Shown here: in pieces, positions 53,419-56,570 of the stretch
Numbering within the stretch: the stretch's first letter is position 1
Layout: the number at the start of each line of letters is the position of its first letter
Assembly: GCA_016744655.1 (NCBI GenBank)
Contig: JADGDY010000010.1
Span: 1-56,570 of the forward strand
Source: Bacteroidales bacterium
GTDB lineage: Bacteria > Bacteroidota > Bacteroidia > Bacteroidales > UBA12170
Length of the DNA: 56,570 nt
Direction of reading: 5' to 3'
Made by a program: the position numbers and the translations under genes
The notes under the pieces: generated by a model
What the model was told of the DNA's origin: nothing
The model's input: the letters and a program-made list of their open reading frames with translations, nothing else
Database searches by the model: none

Positions 53419-54261
53419 TTAGGCTTTTAAAACGCGTTTTATACTGTTAGCTTTATTGATCATTTGATTCATATCTTCACTATTTTTTTGGAGGATGTTT
53501 TCTTTAAATAATTGGAGTTGTTGAATATAATTATCCAAAACTGCTGTTATGTTTTCTGAGTTTTGTTCAAATATTGGGGTCCACATTTCTGCAGAACTTT
53601 TAGCCAATCTCACCGTGGAATCGAAGCCACCACTGGCCAAATTGAAAATGTTTTTTTCATTCTTTTCCTTCTCAAGCACTGTTAAGGCCAAAGCGAATGA
53701 GCTGATATGAGAAATATGAGATACATAGGCCGCATGAATATCATGATTGCTGGCACTCATATAAACGTGGTGCATATTGAGGGTTTCGTAAAGTTGAGTC
53801 ACCATTTCTATGGCCTCTTTGCTACTGTCTTCTGCTTCGGTAAAAATAACAGCCTTAGCATCGAAGAGATTGGGAATAGCAGCCCAAGGTCCGGAATGTT
53901 CGGTACCGGCCATTGGGTGAGCTGCTACATAATGACTCCTCTTACTGTGACTTTTTACTCGTTCACAGATGTTCTTTTTTATGGAACACACATCGGTGAT
54001 GACTTGTTCTTCCACTTGGTCTAATATTTTTGGAAGTAGATGTAAACTCACATTGGCTGGAGTGGCTAATATAATCAGATCTGCTTTTTTAATGCCCTCC
54101 TCCAATTCACAAATTTCATCGGCTAAACCTAGCTTCTCTGCGGTATGGGCATGAAGTTTATTGCTATCCACTCCAATGATATATTGAGCAAAACCTCTCT
54201 TTTTCAGGTCGATAGCCATGGAGCCACCCATAAGTCCTAATCCTATAATGCAAACTTTCAT
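53419..54261 (-). CDS. tyrA: prephenate dehydrogenase
   Basis: Oxidises prephenate to 4-hydroxyphenylpyruvate for tyrosine synthesis. The 280-residue protein begins with the NAD-binding fold MKVCIIGLGLMGGSMAIDLK. It contains the TyrA blocks YVAAHPMAGTEHSGPWAA (about 112-129) with the catalytic His, and DIHAAYVSHISHISSFALA. No ACT or mutase domain is fused. Its start shares bases with the stop of the aminotransferase gene, indicating translational coupling. Confidence 0.95.
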   Translation of the reverse strand: MKVCIIGLGLMGGSMAIDLKKRGFAQYIIGVDSNKLHAHTAEKLGLADEICELEEGIKKADLIILATPANVSLHLLPKILDQVEEQVITDVCSIKKNICERVKSHSKRSHYVAAHPMAGTEHSGPWAAIPNLFDAKAVIFTEAEDSSKEAIEMVTQLYETLNMHHVYMSASNHDIHAAYVSHISHISSFALALTVLEKEKNEKNIFNLASGGFDSTVRLAKSSAEMWTPIFEQNSENITAVLDNYIQQLQLFKENILQKNSEDMNQMINKANSIKRVLKA

Positions 54262-55421
54262 TAGGCTGAGGTTTTTGAGGTGATTCGTGCCATTGATTGT
54301 TCAATGTCGGCTTGTGGTGCACATAAGGAAAAACGAATATATTGGTTTCCATTACTCCCGAATATGCTACCAGGGCTAGCAAATATTCCTTTCTTGTATA
54401 ATAAGTGATCACTAAATTTCTCACCCGACTCAAAAGCCTTTGGAATCTTAGCCCAAATAAATAAACCTGCACTATCTTTTCTATACTCGCATTTTAGAAT
54501 ATCCAGCATCCTCCAGATTTTTTTTCTTCTATCACCATATTCTTCATTAATGCTATCGAACCAATCTTGGCCTAAATCCATAGCTTTTATAGCAGCTTTC
54601 TGAATGGGTTTAAACATCCCAGAATCGAAATTGCTTTTCACTTTTAAAATATGACAGATGATTTCCGCATTTCCAGATACCATTCCCACTCTCCAGCCCG
54701 CCATATTGTGGGATTTGCTTAAAGAATTGAGCTCTAGAATAGGGTCGGTGCGGTCACAAAAAGAAAGAATGCTTTGCGGCTCTGAATTTAAAATAGAACT
54801 GTAAGGGTTATCATTAACCAATAATATTTGATGTTTCTTGGCAAAGGAAACCAGTTGCTCCATGCTTTGTTTCTGAGCTTTAGCACCTGTTGGCATATGA
54901 GGATAATTCATCCATAATATTTTAGTTTTCTCATTGACTAAAGATTCTAATTCATCAAAATCGGGTTGCCAATTGTTCTCTTCTTTAATACTGTATTCGC
55001 TTACATTTACCTGCAAAAGCTTAGCAGTGGAAGCGTAGGTAGGATATCCAGGATTAGGAATCAGGATTTTGTCACCAGGATTACAAAAGGCCATATGGAT
55101 GTGCATGATGGCTTCTTTGGAACCCATTAAAGGCAAAATCTCAGTTTCAGGATTCAGATGAACCTGATAGGTTTTTAAATACCAATTTTGAAAAGCATTT
55201 CGCAATTCTGGCAATCCTTTATAAGACTGATAATAATTAGCACCCATTTCGGAGGCGGCTTGCTCCAATTCTGCTATCACCTCTGGATGGGTAGGAAGAT
55301 CTGGATTTCCGATGCCCATATTGATGATATTCATGCCTTTTTCTTCTAGAGCTAGAATCTCTTCTCTCTTTTTAGAGAAGTAGTATTCTTCCACTGTTTG
55401 AAGTCTATTTGCTGGTGTCAT
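54261..55421 (-). CDS. class I/II PLP aminotransferase of the aromatic operon
   Basis: About 386 residues from ATG 55421, which begins MTPANRLQTVEEYYFSKKRE. A more upstream ATG at 55490 would lie deep in pheA. Fold-type I blocks are visible: NMGIGNPDLPTHPEV, PNPGYPTYAS, YPHMPTGA, the PLP Lys in SLSKSHNMAGWRVGM and IRFSLCAP at the end. It lies between pheA and tyrA, so it most likely converts phenylpyruvate and 4-hydroxyphenylpyruvate to Phe and Tyr. Family-wise it resembles aspartate/LL-DAP-type aminotransferases. Confidence 0.9.
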   Translation of the reverse strand: MTPANRLQTVEEYYFSKKREEILALEEKGMNIINMGIGNPDLPTHPEVIAELEQAASEMGANYYQSYKGLPELRNAFQNWYLKTYQVHLNPETEILPLMGSKEAIMHIHMAFCNPGDKILIPNPGYPTYASTAKLLQVNVSEYSIKEENNWQPDFDELESLVNEKTKILWMNYPHMPTGAKAQKQSMEQLVSFAKKHQILLVNDNPYSSILNSEPQSILSFCDRTDPILELNSLSKSHNMAGWRVGMVSGNAEIICHILKVKSNFDSGMFKPIQKAAIKAMDLGQDWFDSINEEYGDRRKKIWRMLDILKCEYRKDSAGLFIWAKIPKAFESGEKFSDHLLYKKGIFASPGSIFGSNGNQYIRFSLCAPQADIEQSMARITSKTSA

Positions 55422-56265
55422 AATCGGTATTATTAATGTTATTGAATGATTTTTGTCCAAATTGGTATTCGCCAAGAATATGCAGCTCATTCAGTAATGG
55501 GCGGATGGCTTGTAGCATATCTTGATATATTTTTACTTTATCGAAAAGCACATCGATGTAAAAGAGGTAGTGCCAAGGTTCTCCTATTACAGGCATTGAT
55601 TCAATTTTACTAAGATTGAGCCCATAGATATCGATAATGCTCAATATTTTGGCTAAACTCCCTTGTTTGTGGGGGAGTAATAGTGCCAATGATGCTTTAT
55701 TGAAATCTTCTGTATTTTGCTCTTCTTGTTTTTTTAAAGTAAGGAAGCGGGTATAGTTTTGTTTATTGGTTTCAATTCCTTTAGCAATGATTTCCAATCC
55801 ATATTGTTCAGCAGCTAATTTGCTACCAATGGCTCCGGTTTTCTGAAGCTTATTTTCAGCAATATTTCTCATGCTACCGGCGGTATCCTCTGCATCTATC
55901 AATTTAATTTGAGGATGGCTTCGAAAAAACTCTCGGCACTGATTGATGGCCATATAGTGTGATTCCACATGTGTGAGTTGAGAGAGAGGAGTACCGGGGA
56001 GTGCCGCTAAGTTTTGCTCAATACGCAAATATACTTCCCCTACAATCTGCAAATTTGACTGGCGTATAAGGTTGAAGTTATTGTGTATGGTACCCGAAAT
56101 TGTATTTTCTATGGCCATAATTCCATATTCAGCCTCCTCATGGCTCACCGAGTCTACCAATCCCTGAAAGGTATGTTGTGGTAATATTTCGGTTTTCTGT
56201 CCGAAGTATTCCTCAGCAGCTTCTTGATGAAATGCGCCTTTTATTCCTTGTATGCTTACTACCAT
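55405..56265 (-). CDS. pheA: prephenate dehydratase with ACT domain
   Basis: Decarboxylates and dehydrates prephenate to phenylpyruvate for phenylalanine synthesis. The 286-residue monofunctional protein shows IQGIKGAFHQEAAEEYFG at the N-terminus, IENTISGTI, VESHYMAINQC, DTAGSMRNI and the catalytic NYTRFLTL (about 171). A C-terminal ACT domain follows (LLPHKQGSLAKILSIIDIYG, then the ESMP variant of the Phe-binding ESRP motif). It is the first structural gene of the operon, directly behind two tandem transcription attenuators with aromatic leader peptides. Its 3' end overlaps the aminotransferase start. Confidence 0.96.
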   Translation of the reverse strand: MVVSIQGIKGAFHQEAAEEYFGQKTEILPQHTFQGLVDSVSHEEAEYGIMAIENTISGTIHNNFNLIRQSNLQIVGEVYLRIEQNLAALPGTPLSQLTHVESHYMAINQCREFFRSHPQIKLIDAEDTAGSMRNIAENKLQKTGAIGSKLAAEQYGLEIIAKGIETNKQNYTRFLTLKKQEEQNTEDFNKASLALLLPHKQGSLAKILSIIDIYGLNLSKIESMPVIGEPWHYLFYIDVLFDKVKIYQDMLQAIRPLLNELHILGEYQFGQKSFNNINNTDYDTSK

Positions 56266-56284
56266 TTTCTTTATTTATTCGTGT

Positions 56285-56320
56285 AAAAAAAAAACGTCTC
56301 AGGATATTTTCCCGAGACGC
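56285..56320 (-). terminator. attenuator terminator 2, directly before pheA
   Basis: On the minus strand CGTCTCGGG (56319-56311) pairs with CCTGAGACG (56303-56295) over 9 bp with one G-U, loop AAAATAT, followed by ten T residues (56294-56285). It lies 20 nt before the pheA start, downstream of leader peptide 2. Confidence 0.93.
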
Positions 56321-56364
56321 TTTGATTTGTATAATTCATTTTTCTTATACCATGCAGTCTCGGG
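56311..56364 (-). promoter_or_regulatory. antiterminator pairing for attenuator 2
   Basis: CCCGAGAC at 56364-56357, inside the last codons of leader peptide 2, is the exact reverse complement of GTCTCGGG at 56318-56311, the 5' arm of terminator 2. When a ribosome stalls at the upstream Phe/Tyr/Trp codons, this 8-bp pairing can form and block the terminator. When the ribosome reaches the stop codon it covers the segment and the terminator forms. Confidence 0.85.
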
Positions 56365-56437
56365 TGTTTCCATAATAGAAATACCAGAAAAAGAAATAAG
56401 AAAAAATGCTGCTATATAAATTCATAATTTTTTGCAT
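56345..56437 (-). CDS. aromatic leader peptide 2 (attenuator)
   Basis: A 30-residue ORF (start 56437; an internal ATG at 56425 is also possible). Residues 12-22 read FSYFFFWYFYY: ten of eleven are Phe, Tyr or Trp, a density typical only of attenuator leader peptides. The codons right after it contain the antiterminator segment. It ends with TAA about 25 nt before terminator 2. The product is not expected to function as a protein; its translation senses charged tRNA-Phe and tRNA-Tyr (and perhaps tRNA-Trp). Confidence 0.88.
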   Translation of the reverse strand: MQKIMNLYSSIFSYFFFWYFYYGNTRDCMV

Positions 56438-56466
56438 AAAAAAAGCCCCTTTCAAAAAGGGGCTTT
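56438..56466 (-). terminator. attenuator terminator 1, upstream of leader 2
   Basis: On the minus strand AAAGCCCC (56466-56459) pairs with GGGGCTTT (56449-56442), extended by inner U-A pairs, and is followed by a T run to 56438. The run merges with the start of leader peptide 2. Confidence 0.92.
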
Positions 56467-56499
56467 ATATTTTGTATGTCTACATATAATTCCCCGCTC

Positions 56500-56553
56500 T
56501 TATTGTGTCCAATAAAAGAAAGAATAAAAATATGTAGCAATATTTAAAATCAT
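56500..56553 (-). CDS. aromatic leader peptide 1 (attenuator)
   Basis: A 17-residue ORF, MILNIATYFYSFFYWTQ then TAA. Residues 8-15 (YFYSFFYW) contain seven aromatic residues out of eight. It ends 34 nt before terminator 1. A GGGG just after its stop can pair with the CCCC of the terminator's 5' arm, giving a weaker antiterminator than in unit 2. The promoter must lie beyond the window end. Confidence 0.85.
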   Translation of the reverse strand: MILNIATYFYSFFYWTQ

Positions 56554-56570
56554 TGTTGTTTGTTTCTGGC

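Overview
The window looks like chromosomal DNA of a marine or sediment-type Bacteroidota (Bacteroidales/Marinilabiliales-like). The base composition is low in GC. Promoters, where visible, carry the Bacteroidota -7 motif TAnnTTTG and Shine-Dalgarno sites are weak or absent. Two proteins end in type IX secretion (Por) C-terminal sorting domains. No rRNA, tRNA, CRISPR array or phage was seen. Taxonomy is inferred only from these features.

Layout. 1-16 kb is mostly housekeeping: the tail of a T9SS-sorted protein, dtd, a lipoprotein, tdk, an M28 peptidase, another lipoprotein, a PduO-type cobalamin adenosyltransferase, pssA, an Rh-type ammonium channel, a HAD phosphatase, a Cache-PAS histidine kinase, a YoaP-like acetyltransferase, a HemG-like flavodoxin, an ABC-F ATPase and a GPH sugar symporter. 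16-28 kb is accessory: a LolA-like protein, two divergent PQQ-like beta-propeller genes around a perfect 34-bp palindrome, and a ~4 kb block bounded by a direct repeat. That block holds a large T9SS protein and a three-gene hipB-hipS-hipT toxin-antitoxin set. A Fic protein gene flanked by another direct repeat and two exported proteins follow. 28.5-40.4 kb is a redox region: propeller, NHL propeller, small Cys protein, Tat-exported ferredoxin, NapH/NosR-like membrane Fe-S protein and a three-TM propeller. After a ParE-type toxin-antitoxin pair come a NuoE-NuoF-ferredoxin fusion and a ferredoxin/GltD-like flavoprotein without its NAD(P)H-binding domain. 40.6-50.8 kb holds two paralogous glycine-zipper proteins, an SGNH hydrolase, a DUF481 protein, an AI-2E transporter, a DUF418 protein, a BamB-like propeller, a D-threonine-aldolase-like enzyme, a PagL-like deacylase, and a RAYT transposase gene broken by a 268-bp MITE-like element. 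REP-like palindromes lie around the RAYT. 50.8-56.6 kb is one minus-strand aromatic amino acid operon, pheA - aminotransferase - tyrA - aroG/chorismate mutase - aroA.

Main discoveries. (1) The aromatic operon is preceded by two tandem attenuators. Each has its own short leader peptide packed with Phe/Tyr/Trp codons and its own intrinsic terminator. In the proximal one, 8 bases inside the leader ORF are exactly complementary to the terminator's 5' arm, so a stalled ribosome would allow an antiterminator. (2) The Fe-S/propeller operon and the NuoEF-like/flavoprotein pair form an unusual redox region with no recognisable terminal enzyme (no hydrogenase, cytochrome or molybdoenzyme). (3) A RAYT, its likely REP palindromes, a MITE inside the RAYT, and a five-copy family of 80-95 bp structured intergenic repeats show an active small-repeat ecology. 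One REP-like copy forms the 3' end of aroA.
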